A DNA stretch of 56,042 nt from Thermoplasmata archaeon. GTDB lineage: Archaea > Thermoplasmatota > Poseidoniia > Poseidoniales > Thalassarchaeaceae. The first letter of the stretch is position 1, and each line of letters starts with the position of its first letter. Under the pieces are notes generated by a model. That model made no database searches. It had not been told where the DNA came from and was given only the letters and a program-made list of their open reading frames with translations. A program made the position numbers and the translations under genes. The DNA is taken from NCBI GenBank assembly GCA_002727675.1, contig PBXQ01000054.1, positions 1 through 56,042 on the forward strand, written 5' to 3'. Below, in pieces: positions 41,418 through 49,960 of this stretch.

Positions 41418-42140
41418 TTAATCAAATAATGGGCCCAAAATAGTTACAGAGCCTGAACTAATATCAATTGCCTGCTTTTCCATGCTGTGTCTGACATGCC
41501 TCATCTTTTCAATTTGCAAAGTCCTCACGATCTTTCCATTCCTTCTATCCAAACCTAAGTTAATGATACCATCAGCGATGAAACCTTCATTCCCCTGTAG
41601 TTCAGCATGTTCGCCTGGTTGTCTTTCGGTTATGATGAATGTGTAAAGGCCTTGAGTTCTAAGAAAATCAAAGAATCCAAACATTTTCTTCCTCATTTCT
41701 TCATCAACGCTAGTTAAACTGTAAATTGCACCAAGGCTATCAAGAATAAAAACAGAGAATTGACTTCCCCTTTCTTGCTTAAAATGCTGTATCATTCTTT
41801 TAGTGAATTTTAGATAGTCCATAGCTTCATTTTCTTTCCTTAATTCAGTAAGATCAGTGATTTGAAGGTTGGTGGGCAACTCTAAACCCATTGAGTTACA
41901 GGTTTTTAGTAAACTATCAACTGTTTCTTCAACAGTACAGTACAATCCAAACTCACCCGTGCGCTTAAGATGATTAGAAATCATGGATAATGAAAAACTC
42001 GTTTTCATAGACCCCGGTGGGCCTGTAACCAGACTTAGATAAGGTGGTTCAATATCATTGCTAATTACTCGCTCCATTCTTGTAATGCCGCCAACAAACA
42101 TGTTACTCGTGCGTTGGATTTTATGGGTCTTCTTAATCAT
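41418..42140 (-). CDS. KaiC/RadA-like RecA-superfamily ATPase
   Basis: 240 residues with one RecA-fold core. Walker A is GPPGSMKTSFSLS near residue 40, a catalytic-glutamate region is YCTVEETVDSLL, and Walker B is FSVFILDSLGA. A late EKMRHVRHSMEKQAIDI resembles the substrate-facing C-terminal part of archaeal KaiC-like proteins. Such single-domain KaiC homologues are common in archaea as regulatory or signalling ATPases, sometimes tied to motility; the role here is open. It diverges from a coiled-coil gene across a 148-base gap with an AT-rich palindrome. Confidence 0.85.
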   Translation of the reverse strand: MIKKTHKIQRTSNMFVGGITRMERVISNDIEPPYLSLVTGPPGSMKTSFSLSMISNHLKRTGEFGLYCTVEETVDSLLKTCNSMGLELPTNLQITDLTELRKENEAMDYLKFTKRMIQHFKQERGSQFSVFILDSLGAIYSLTSVDEEMRKKMFGFFDFLRTQGLYTFIITERQPGEHAELQGNEGFIADGIINLGLDRRNGKIVRTLQIEKMRHVRHSMEKQAIDISSGSVTILGPLFD

Positions 42141-42172
42141 TATCTTAAATATCTCATTGGAGGGCAGTTATT

Positions 42173-42184
42173 TGATTATAATCA
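42173..42184. promoter_or_regulatory. 12-bp perfect palindrome in divergent promoter region
   Basis: TGATTATAATCA is a perfect palindrome in the gap between the KaiC-like and first coiled-coil genes. It could be an operator for a dimeric regulator or chance in AT-rich DNA. Confidence 0.25.
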
Positions 42185-42288
42185 GTTGATTCAATTAATC
42201 ATAGTGATTTAATAACCATGTCTCTGTCGTGGGTTTGCGTGATACCAGCCCTTTGGGTTGAGAGAATGGAATTGGAGGCTTGTAATCG

Positions 42289-43143
42289 ATGCAGGAAGCA
42301 CTGAAACGTGTCGAAGTAGAAGCTGAAAAATTCATGACAAAACATCAAGAAAGACGTGATGAATGGAATACAAAAGTAGTTAATTTCCGAACACAACGTG
42401 ACCAAATTAATGGTCAGAAACGTGAGTTATATGATGAAATTGAAAGGCAAAGAGGCGTTAGAGATAAGGAGAATTCTAGGGCCCGTGAAGCAAAAACACA
42501 GCGTCGTGAAGCTAATGAAAAATATTTGTCTTTACGTGAAGAATTATTTGGTCCTGAGGAGAAGGGCAAAAAACAACGGAAAAAAGGAGATACTGTTGAA
42601 TCAATAAAAAAGAGGATGAATTCATTAGAATTAAAATATCAAATTGGTGGTTTTCCTGGTCGTAAAGGAGAAGATCAGTTTCGTGATGAAATGACTAAAT
42701 TATCACGAAAGTTACGTGAATTACAAGCAGATCAATCAAAAAATCAGGAATCTTTTGATAATCCAGAATTAAAAAATTTACATGAGATTAGGGAAGCCGC
42801 TCATCGTGAAGTAATTGAGTCTGCGGATGCTGCACAGGCAGCACACGATTTGATGGGTAAATTGCAGGCTGAAACTAAGAGAATGAATGGAGAACATGAA
42901 ACGGCCCATCGCTCTTACATTTCAGCAAAAACTGAGGCTGATTTAGAGCATCAATATTACATTGTAGCGATGCGTTGTGTTTACAGTGCCCGACACCTAA
43001 CTAAGGCGATTCAAGATAGGGCGGATGGAATCCAACCATCTAAGGTTGAAGCCACAAGCCAAAACATCGATTTGATGAGTGCTTTGATGTCTGGTCAAGC
43101 CCTTACTACAGAACAGTTAATGGCTATGAAGAGGAAAGATTGA
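42289..43143 (+). CDS. Archaeal coiled-coil protein (COG1340-like), copy A
   Basis: 284 residues, nearly all charged heptad-like helix (RDEWNTKVVNFRTQRDQINGQKRELYDEIERQRGVRDKENSRAREAK), interrupted in the middle by a Gly/Pro hinge (IGGFPGRKGEDQF) that would allow an antiparallel hairpin. The end, LMSALMSGQALTTEQLMAMKRKD, matches the short C-terminal motif of the archaeal COG1340 coiled-coil proteins (K-x-G-x-x-LT-x-E-x-L-x-A-L). No catalytic motif. It ends 11 bases before purP. The function of the family is unknown; a scaffold or translation-associated role is a guess. Confidence 0.7.
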   Translation: MQEALKRVEVEAEKFMTKHQERRDEWNTKVVNFRTQRDQINGQKRELYDEIERQRGVRDKENSRAREAKTQRREANEKYLSLREELFGPEEKGKKQRKKGDTVESIKKRMNSLELKYQIGGFPGRKGEDQFRDEMTKLSRKLRELQADQSKNQESFDNPELKNLHEIREAAHREVIESADAAQAAHDLMGKLQAETKRMNGEHETAHRSYISAKTEADLEHQYYIVAMRCVYSARHLTKAIQDRADGIQPSKVEATSQNIDLMSALMSGQALTTEQLMAMKRKD

Positions 43144-43154
43144 GCGGTGATGTT

Positions 43155-44312
43155 ATGATTGCCAAATCTGAAATTAATGATATTCTTCAGAATTATGATC
43201 GCATGAAGTTAAGGATTGGGATGACTGCTAGTCATTCTGCCTTAGATATTTGTGATGGAGCAATTGAGGAAGGATTTCCTACTGTTGCTTATTGTCAGAA
43301 AGGAAGAGAAAAAACCTATTCTGAGTATTTTAAGACTAGGAGAAATCATTCTGGTAGGGTTGTTCGTGGAATGGTTGATAAGGCAATTTTATTGGATCGT
43401 TTTGATGATGTTTTAAATCCCGCGTTTCAAAAAAATATGACTGATAGAAATGTTGTCTATATCCCCAATCGTTCATTCACTTCATACTGTGGGATTGATG
43501 CAATAGAACAGGATTTTCGTGTCCCTATGTTTGGTAGCCGGAATATGCTAAGGATGGAGGAGAGAACAGAAGAACAGGATTATTATTGGATTCTTGAACA
43601 AGCAGGACTCCCATACCCTGAAGCAATTGAGGACCCTCAAGATATAGATTGTTTAGTAATTGTAAAATTACACCATGCTGAAAAGCAATTAGAAAGGGGA
43701 TTTTTCACTTGCGCATCATATGAAGAGTATATGAAAAAATCTAAAGAATTACTAAAACAAGGCGTTATCGATGCCGAAAGTTTATCTGGGGCTAGAATTG
43801 AAAGATATGTTGTAGGCCCAGTATTCAATCTAAATTTTTTCTATAGTCCATTAGAAGAAGAAATGAATAAATTAGAATTATTGGGGGTAGATTGGCGATT
43901 TGAATCCAGCCTTGATGGTCATGTACGTTTACCGGCACCACAACAAATGACAATGCCATTACATCAACAAATACCAGAAATGACAGTTGTTGGACATAAT
44001 ACCGCAACAATTAGAGAGAGCCTTCTTGAAAGTGCTTTTGAATTAGGTGAGAAGTTCATTGCAGCTAGTAAAGAGCATTATGATCCAGGAATCATAGGTC
44101 CTTTCTGTTTACAGACATGCATTGACAAGGATATGAATTACTACATTTATGATGTCGCTCCTCGGCTTGGTGGTGGGACAAATGTACATGTTAGTGTAGG
44201 ACATCCTTATGGGAATGCAACTTGGAGAAAACCAATGAGTAGTGGCCGCAGGATTGCTATGGAATTACGTCGTGCAGTAGAGCAAGATAGATTAGATGAA
44301 GTATTAACTTGA
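43155..44312 (+). CDS. purP: Formate-dependent FAICAR synthetase
   Basis: Archaeal purine biosynthesis enzyme converting AICAR to FAICAR with formate and ATP. Typical features: early LRIGMTASHSALDICDGAIEEGFPTVAYCQKGRE, IPNRSFTSYCG, the ATP-grasp core IVKLHHAEKQLERGFF and EIRYV-like RIERYVVGPVFNLNFFYSP, then a late YIYDVAPRLGGGTNVHVS and GHPYGNATW. About 385 residues, slightly longer than methanogen PurP (about 360). I choose ATG 43155 over the track's TTG 43140; GCGGTGATG precedes it. Its presence supports an archaeal host. Confidence 0.93.
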   Translation: MIAKSEINDILQNYDRMKLRIGMTASHSALDICDGAIEEGFPTVAYCQKGREKTYSEYFKTRRNHSGRVVRGMVDKAILLDRFDDVLNPAFQKNMTDRNVVYIPNRSFTSYCGIDAIEQDFRVPMFGSRNMLRMEERTEEQDYYWILEQAGLPYPEAIEDPQDIDCLVIVKLHHAEKQLERGFFTCASYEEYMKKSKELLKQGVIDAESLSGARIERYVVGPVFNLNFFYSPLEEEMNKLELLGVDWRFESSLDGHVRLPAPQQMTMPLHQQIPEMTVVGHNTATIRESLLESAFELGEKFIAASKEHYDPGIIGPFCLQTCIDKDMNYYIYDVAPRLGGGTNVHVSVGHPYGNATWRKPMSSGRRIAMELRRAVEQDRLDEVLT

Positions 44313-44316
44313 TTTT

Positions 44317-44664
44317 TCATAAAATCGGGATAAGATTCGCAACTCCTTCATTCATTTTCCTTCGTACTAAACCCAAATTTGCCCCCTTTTTCATATTTGA
44401 AACAAGGGAGTATTCGCCATTAATACGAATAATTGCTAATATTCCTTCTTCGCCAACAATTGTTACTATTTTTGGCTCGCCTAGTTTCATATTTGAAAGA
44501 GTTGATGTTGCATTTTCAATAGTGTTTGGCAACAATGATGCTGTACCTTCAAGAAATTTTGATGGTGCACCTGAAACTTCTTCGATAAATCCTTCACCAG
44601 TTGTAATTGCGCACCAATTAACACCATCTAATGAAGCAATGCTCTTCACAATTTCTTCTCGCAT
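44317..44664 (-). CDS. Roadblock/LC7-domain protein
   Basis: 115 residues forming one Roadblock/LC7 alpha-beta module: MREEIVKSIASLDGVNWCAITTGEGF (helix 1 and the two-strand hairpin), PNTIENATSTLSNMKLGEPKIVTIVGEEGILAIIRINGEYSLVSNMKKGANLGLVRRKMNEGVANL. In other organisms such proteins dimerise and regulate small GTPases or motor complexes. ATG 44664 has GGTG upstream; the in-frame ATG at 44682 is an alternative. A longer ORF on the other strand (44309-44737) is its shadow. Confidence 0.72.
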   Translation of the reverse strand: MREEIVKSIASLDGVNWCAITTGEGFIEEVSGAPSKFLEGTASLLPNTIENATSTLSNMKLGEPKIVTIVGEEGILAIIRINGEYSLVSNMKKGANLGLVRRKMNEGVANLIPIL

Positions 44665-44707
44665 ATTGCACCGGTGTATCATTCAGTCAATAAATAAAGT
44701 TGAGAAA

Positions 44708-45712
44708 TTAATCATCTCTTCTCTTATATGTGCGTGATACTCCACTTCTTCGGGCTTGGATTTTTCGCTTACCTAATGTTTTCTTTTTCTTCTTATCTTG
44801 TTTAGATGAATCTTCGGTTTGTTGAAGTTTTGACAAACCTCCACTGTGCAAAAGTCTAGCCATGTCTTCTACAGAAAGAGAACCTCCGCTAATTGCATGT
44901 TCTCGTAATGAATTTATTCTGACTCTTACCTTTTTACCGCGTTGTTCATCTGCTTTTCTAATTCTCAAAAATGATTCTAACCGAGCAATTTCTTTCTTAG
45001 ATTTATTCAATTCTTTGCGATAACTACGAATAGATACCAGCATTTTCTCGATTCTTTTGTTTAATTTCTTTTCTTCTTTACGATTAATATTCATTCCCGT
45101 TAATCTAGGATTTTCATCGCTTGCCTGTTCTGCAACAATTGTATCATCTTCTTTTAGTTCATCCAGTTTTTTAATTGTCTCTTTTTGTAATCGGATCAAA
45201 TCTACAAAATAATTGTGAGCAGCATCTGATTGCTGTTTCAATTTATGCATTTCGATTAATTCAAAGAAGAAGGAAAATTTCTGTATTTCGTTTGCTAATT
45301 GTGGTGCTCTTGTAGCGTCGTCCCTAATTGTTGTAAGATCTCTCCAAGTTCTTTTAATTAATTTTTCAATTACTGATGTGGGCGGGCTTACTCTTTGATT
45401 AATATCATCACGTTCTGCTTTTGCCTCATTAATTTTGGGAGTTCTTTCTCTTAATTCTGTTAGGAGTGCCTGCCTTTCTTTGCTTATTCCTCCACTTTGA
45501 CCAAGAGCATTACGAAGAACTTGCACTGTGGAAATTAATGCATTCCTTTCATTGCCCATAGAGTCTAATTGCGATTCAATTGAACGGATAGAGGATTTAT
45601 GGTCATTGATTTTTTCTTCTAAATGATGTGTTTCCATTTCACGTAAATCCTCAAAGTAATCACGATCTTTAGATCCTTTCTTCCCCCCCTTCTTCTTTGG
45701 CTTTCTCTTCAT
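44708..45712 (-). CDS. Archaeal coiled-coil protein (COG1340-like), copy B
   Basis: 334 residues: a very basic start (MKRKPKKKGGKKGSK), long charged helices (HLEEKINDHKSSIRSIESQLDSMGNERNALI; EKKLNKRIEKMLVSIRSYRKELNKSKKEIARLESFL), and near the end ISGGSLSVEDMARLLHSGG, the same SG-x-LS/T-x-E-x-hydrophobic motif as copies A and D. The tail is Lys/Arg-rich (KKKKKTLGKRKIQARRSG), suggesting nucleic-acid or ribosome contact. Its ATG overlaps the stop of copy C (ATGA), so the two are made together. Confidence 0.7.
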   Translation of the reverse strand: MKRKPKKKGGKKGSKDRDYFEDLREMETHHLEEKINDHKSSIRSIESQLDSMGNERNALISTVQVLRNALGQSGGISKERQALLTELRERTPKINEAKAERDDINQRVSPPTSVIEKLIKRTWRDLTTIRDDATRAPQLANEIQKFSFFFELIEMHKLKQQSDAAHNYFVDLIRLQKETIKKLDELKEDDTIVAEQASDENPRLTGMNINRKEEKKLNKRIEKMLVSIRSYRKELNKSKKEIARLESFLRIRKADEQRGKKVRVRINSLREHAISGGSLSVEDMARLLHSGGLSKLQQTEDSSKQDKKKKKTLGKRKIQARRSGVSRTYKRRDD

Positions 45713-46557
45713 TCTTCCTCACCCCCTGTTTTTTCTTGGGGTGATTGTCGTGGCATACTAGATTCTTTTCCTTCTGCAACCATTCTCGCTGCAGCCAGTA
45801 AGTCTCCAGTCCCATCTTTAAGGTCATCAAATCCCTTTTCAATACGGTGATTCCAATATCCAATTATTTCATCTGCTGACTGTTGTAATGCCTTAGAACG
45901 GTTCAATTGTCCTTGGGCAATTTTTTGAACATCACGATTTTCCTCAAATTTTGTGTGGAATTCAGCACTAATTGATGCTAATTCTGTTAATTTTTCATGA
46001 GCATCATTTGCTGCATCCAATAATTCTCTATACTTTTTCCAACCTTCTTGGTATTCTTTTAAATCAGGGTCAGATTCGATTCTGTTAGCTACCCATTCTT
46101 CATGAGACCTGGTAAGTTCTTTCATTTCCCTGAGTAACTTACGCTCACTATTGATATCAAGTGCAGAGGTTTCTAATTTCTCATCCAGTTCAGCCAATTT
46201 TGATGCCAGTTTATCCTTGGCCCAACCTGGATTTGGATTCTTCAATCTCTTTTCAGCAATTAATTTTTCTCGTAGATTAATTAGGTGTATTCTGAGTTCT
46301 TTTGATTCTCTTTGGAAATTATCCCTCCCCACCTTCAAATTTTTTACATTATTCGTGGCGGAATCCCTTTCTTTTAGCGATTCATCAACTAAAGGATTTA
46401 GGTAGTCTAATTCTTTTCTTCTTTCACGAATAATTTCAGGAAGAAGTTCTACCAACTCACGTCTACGTGAGATAATAGATTGAGCCACTTCTTCTGGAGT
46501 CATGGCAATTAGTGTACTTACATCCATAGGTAAGTCGTCGACAGGCCCACCTTTCAT
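45709..46557 (-). CDS. Coiled-coil protein, copy C, upstream partner of copy B
   Basis: 282 residues of charged helix (RRRELVELLPEIIRERRKELDYLNPLVDESLKERDSATNNVKNLK) with a hinge at NPNPGWAKDKL, as in copy A, and a second long helix containing DAANDAHEKLTELASISAEFHTKFEENRDVQK. The C-terminal motif of the other copies is only loosely present (GTGDLLAAARMVAEG). The tail is polar. It is the first gene of a two-gene unit with copy B and diverges from the large secreted zinc-ribbon protein. ATG 46527 is an alternative start. Confidence 0.68.
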   Translation of the reverse strand: MKGGPVDDLPMDVSTLIAMTPEEVAQSIISRRRELVELLPEIIRERRKELDYLNPLVDESLKERDSATNNVKNLKVGRDNFQRESKELRIHLINLREKLIAEKRLKNPNPGWAKDKLASKLAELDEKLETSALDINSERKLLREMKELTRSHEEWVANRIESDPDLKEYQEGWKKYRELLDAANDAHEKLTELASISAEFHTKFEENRDVQKIAQGQLNRSKALQQSADEIIGYWNHRIEKGFDDLKDGTGDLLAAARMVAEGKESSMPRQSPQEKTGGEEE

Positions 46558-46625
46558 AAACTTAGGCTTCTGACATATGTTTGATAGGAAAGGTCATTCA
46601 ATTGGTTTGTATTAGAGGGGGTAGT

Positions 46626-49256
46626 ATGAGAAGTTCTAGGGTCTGCCAATTCGCGGCCATTACAATGTTGTTGTTGTTTTGCTTACCTCTGTTGCCAGTA
46701 GTTTCTGCATCAGGTAATGGCCTTCTTATGGATTCCAATTCATTACAGATAAATGGTGACTTAGAAGTGGGGCAAGGAGATATCAATGTAACAATAGATG
46801 TCCAAGCACATGATGTTTCAGCTATTGGTTCTATAAATTTCACCTTAGTTGAAGGTATGAATACTATAGTGGCAAGTGACAACATTTCTCTGAATTTGAC
46901 TTCTGGGGAAATAATTACAGTGCAATTCAATGTATCTATGCTACCAGTCGGTCAATATACTTTAGATTTACAACTTTATGGTTCGGTAGGAATTGCTAGT
47001 CAAAATCATACAGATCACTTGAATCAATTTGTAAAACGTTTAGCTCCTGCGAATCTAGTTCTTGGTGATCAGAATACATGGGTTCTTACTCCAGTAAATT
47101 TCGATACTGGTGAGGCGAGTGGCAATTTATCATTCAGGGATGGTGATATTGGCTGGGTTGTGATACCAGTTACTAATTCTGGCGAGGTGGCATGGAACGG
47201 TTCATTAGGGTTTAATCTACAGGGCGGCTCAGAAAACTACCTAAATGTCAATCTTTCACCCCAATCAAGCACATTTGTAAATTTCACACTACCCCAATTG
47301 AGTGAAAATAATTCAGTAATCTTGAATGTTAATATGTCAAATCAGTTCATTTCGAAATCAATTTCTGTAGGCCCCCCGCCATTAGCAAGGTTAAATTTGA
47401 CAGCAGAGGTGAATAATTCATCTGCTACTTTGAGTGATGAAGTCACATGGTTTATTAATGCAAGTAACAATGGTGAAATTACGTGGTTTGGAAGGTTAAT
47501 TTGTAATTTTTCCAATGTTGCACTTTATGATGAAATATTAACAATAAATGCTGCTTCATTAGAACCAATCCAAGTAATTCTAACAGTCAGGCCGGGGGAA
47601 TTATTTTGTCAATTGCAAGGCGAAGAGCGAATTCATGATGATTCAATAATTAATTTCTCTTTCCAATACAATATGGATGCTGCACATTTTTCTAATGCAG
47701 GGAGTTCTGGTTTAGTAATTGATGGTACAAACTTTCATGTTGGTGATGTTCTAGATGCGACAATAATTGTACATAATGGTGGGGATTTTTCAGGTACCGC
47801 TAAAATTCAGTTTTCTGATTCTGGAGTTACTTCTGAAGGAGAGTTGAGACAATTTAGTGTGGGTCATAGTTTGCAATTGAGTATATCCCACTCATTGTTA
47901 GGTATTTCAGGAGAAAGAGAAATTATGTGGTCAGTTGTTAGTCAAGATGGACTTGTAGACTCAAATTTATCGGGGGTAATTAATTTATTAGTAAATCCAT
48001 CTCAACAATTATCTGCGTCAATTTCAACTTCTTCATGGACTACATCAACAGGGATTACAACTGATGTTGAGTTGATGTTATCTGAGGGGCCTTCAAGAAA
48101 AATTCACATTAATGTTGGATATTCTAATGATGATGATACCACCACTGTTATCAGTAGTGAGTTAATTTTGTCACCAGGGCAAAGATCACTATCTTATTTA
48201 TTGGGTGATCCAGTAGATGCAGATGAAGTTTGGATAGAAGTCAATTCAATTGATTGGTCAACTTCTGTGATTTCAAATTTAGATGATTATTTCACAATCA
48301 CGCCCCCTAACTTAGTTCCTAGTATTGCATTGGGGGTAGCAAATCCTCCTGTGCCTGTTGCTGGTGATCGTACTACAATTGCATATACATTAACTAATGA
48401 TGGTAGCGATGACATTTCTGGGGGACTAATTGTTCTCAAATTATTATCAACTAATGAAATTTTGTGGGAGGGTTCAGCACCTTTGGTACAAGCAGGAGAT
48501 AGTCAATCAGGAGAAATAGTAATCGATACCTGGCCAGAAGGAAATCTTGTTGATGTAGAATTAAAATGGGTTACTGATCACATTGAAACTAGTTATGCGA
48601 ACTCTTATCCCTCTAAGGGTGAAATTATTTCTGATGATATAGACATTCCATGGTCTGCAATATTCTTAGGACTAATTTCTGGTATTGTAATTGCTTCAAT
48701 TGCCCGTTTTGTTATTGTTTGGCAAAGTGAAGACCCCGATGAAAGGAATAGATTGAAAATTGAACGTAAACAGGCTAGAATTGATGCTAGAAATAAAGCA
48801 CAAAAATCTCGTTTTGAAAAGAAAAATCCTAAGGAGAAAAAGGAAGTTCCTTGTCCTTCTTGTGATATGGTGTTAAGAGTTCCAAATGATTATGATGGTC
48901 AAGCGAGATGTCCTGCTTGCACCCATGTTTTTGTGGTCAAACCTATGGATTTACCAATAGAAGAAGATGAGGAATTAGTAGATGAAGATATTGAAGAAGC
49001 TGCTGAAATAGTTGATATCCCAAAGCCAGTGAAAACACCCAAGAAATCAAAAAATGATATAAAAGAAAATTCTGTTGAAGTTAAATCAGACAGTAAAAAG
49101 GCCCAATCAAATGATGATAAATTAATTTCATTTTCACCAAATGATGAAATCAGATGCCCTTCCTGTGCTCAAAGGTTAAGGGTCCCCTACGATAAGAGGC
49201 CAATAACTGCAAGGTGCCCAAGGTGTGAGATAAAGTTCATTGCGGAGAAAAAATGA
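46626..49256 (+). CDS. Large exported repeat protein with membrane anchor and cytoplasmic zinc ribbons
   Basis: 876 residues from ATG 46626, which follows AGAGGGGGTAGT. A signal peptide (QFAAITMLLLFCLPLLPVVSASG) leads to about 650 residues of beta-rich, Asn/Ser/Thr-rich extracellular sequence with several repeats resembling CARDB-like folds (for example PTTIAYTLTNDGSDDISGGLIVLKLL-type segments, seen as TTIAYTLTNDGSDD). Then come one membrane helix (IFLGLISGIVIASIARFVIVW), a basic stop-transfer helix and two zinc ribbons (CPSCDMVLRVPNDYDGQARCPACTHVF and CPSCAQRLRVPYDKRPITARCPRCEIKF) separated by an acidic linker. The ribbons must lie in the cytoplasm, giving a transmembrane architecture of possible sensing type. 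Function unknown. Confidence 0.8.
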   Translation: MRSSRVCQFAAITMLLLFCLPLLPVVSASGNGLLMDSNSLQINGDLEVGQGDINVTIDVQAHDVSAIGSINFTLVEGMNTIVASDNISLNLTSGEIITVQFNVSMLPVGQYTLDLQLYGSVGIASQNHTDHLNQFVKRLAPANLVLGDQNTWVLTPVNFDTGEASGNLSFRDGDIGWVVIPVTNSGEVAWNGSLGFNLQGGSENYLNVNLSPQSSTFVNFTLPQLSENNSVILNVNMSNQFISKSISVGPPPLARLNLTAEVNNSSATLSDEVTWFINASNNGEITWFGRLICNFSNVALYDEILTINAASLEPIQVILTVRPGELFCQLQGEERIHDDSIINFSFQYNMDAAHFSNAGSSGLVIDGTNFHVGDVLDATIIVHNGGDFSGTAKIQFSDSGVTSEGELRQFSVGHSLQLSISHSLLGISGEREIMWSVVSQDGLVDSNLSGVINLLVNPSQQLSASISTSSWTTSTGITTDVELMLSEGPSRKIHINVGYSNDDDTTTVISSELILSPGQRSLSYLLGDPVDADEVWIEVNSIDWSTSVISNLDDYFTITPPNLVPSIALGVANPPVPVAGDRTTIAYTLTNDGSDDISGGLIVLKLLSTNEILWEGSAPLVQAGDSQSGEIVIDTWPEGNLVDVELKWVTDHIETSYANSYPSKGEIISDDIDIPWSAIFLGLISGIVIASIARFVIVWQSEDPDERNRLKIERKQARIDARNKAQKSRFEKKNPKEKKEVPCPSCDMVLRVPNDYDGQARCPACTHVFVVKPMDLPIEEDEELVDEDIEEAAEIVDIPKPVKTPKKSKNDIKENSVEVKSDSKKAQSNDDKLISFSPNDEIRCPSCAQRLRVPYDKRPITARCPRCEIKFIAEKK

Positions 49257-49265
49257 GGTTTTATT

Positions 49266-49916
49266 ATGTCGTCTCCAATACTAGAAGAACAAGAGATGTA
49301 TCTCAAGGTCTTGTATGAAGTACATATTGTGGATCCAGAATCTCCAATTCGTACTAGTCAAGTAGCTGAGGCGATGTCTGTGACTGCTGCAAGTGCTAGT
49401 GAAATGCTGAAAAGGTTGGGTGTCAAGGGGTTTGTAAATCATATTCCATACAAAGGAGTTACACTTACTGAGAACGGAATAGAAGCTGCTAGTAGAGTTA
49501 AGAGAAGAGAATCTTTGATGGAAGTTTTTCTAGTTTCGTTACTAGATTTTGATGGGGACATTAAGGACGCTGCATGCAGATTAGAACATGCTTTGACTGA
49601 TGAGTTAGAGTATTCAATTGATAGATTGTTAGGATTTCCTAGCCACGCACCTGATGGTGCTGAAATCCCTAGAATTAACAGGGAAATTAATTTTGGAATC
49701 AAGGGTGTTTTACTTCCCTTGAATGTTTTACCTGAAGGCATGGTTTCTTCAATTGAATTATTAGTCATAGATTCTACCGATGAAAAAACATTGAAAGATA
49801 TGAATATTGAAGTTGGAATGAAAGTTGAAAAAACGAATTCAGATTTTCTTGTTAATGGGTTAAAAATTCAATTATCTAATAACATGCAATCCCGTATTTT
49901 GGTTAGGACCGAATGA
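49266..49916 (+). CDS. DtxR/MntR-family metal-dependent transcription regulator
   Basis: 216 residues in the DtxR layout. The N-terminal winged helix is MYLKVLYEVHIVDPESPIRTSQVAEAMSVTAASASEMLKRLGVKGFVNHIPYKGVTLTENG. The metal-binding/dimer region is KRRESLMEVFLVSLLDFDGDIKDAACRLEHALTDELEYSIDRLLGFPSHAPDG, where E, C, H and the final H are the usual ligand positions. A C-terminal FeoA-like beta domain follows. It probably represses iron or manganese uptake genes; the target is not in the window. Start ATG follows GAGGTTTT. Downstream, TCAAAG-aacg-CTTTGA could be a small hairpin. Confidence 0.88.
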   Translation: MSSPILEEQEMYLKVLYEVHIVDPESPIRTSQVAEAMSVTAASASEMLKRLGVKGFVNHIPYKGVTLTENGIEAASRVKRRESLMEVFLVSLLDFDGDIKDAACRLEHALTDELEYSIDRLLGFPSHAPDGAEIPRINREINFGIKGVLLPLNVLPEGMVSSIELLVIDSTDEKTLKDMNIEVGMKVEKTNSDFLVNGLKIQLSNNMQSRILVRTE

Positions 49917-49921
49917 ATATT

Positions 49922-49937
49922 TCAAAGAACGCTTTGA
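49922..49937 (+). other. Short hairpin between dtxR-like and coiled-coil genes
   Basis: TCAAAG-aacg-CTTTGA, a 6-bp stem with a four-base loop, five bases after the regulator's stop codon. It could be a terminator stem or operator; there is no T tract after it. Confidence 0.2.
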
Positions 49938-49960
49938 TATGGGATTAGTAACTCGGATGC

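Noticed and set aside
44309-44737. 142-residue plus-strand ORF
   Set aside because: Antisense to the roadblock/LC7 gene, whose protein pattern and ribosome site are convincing.
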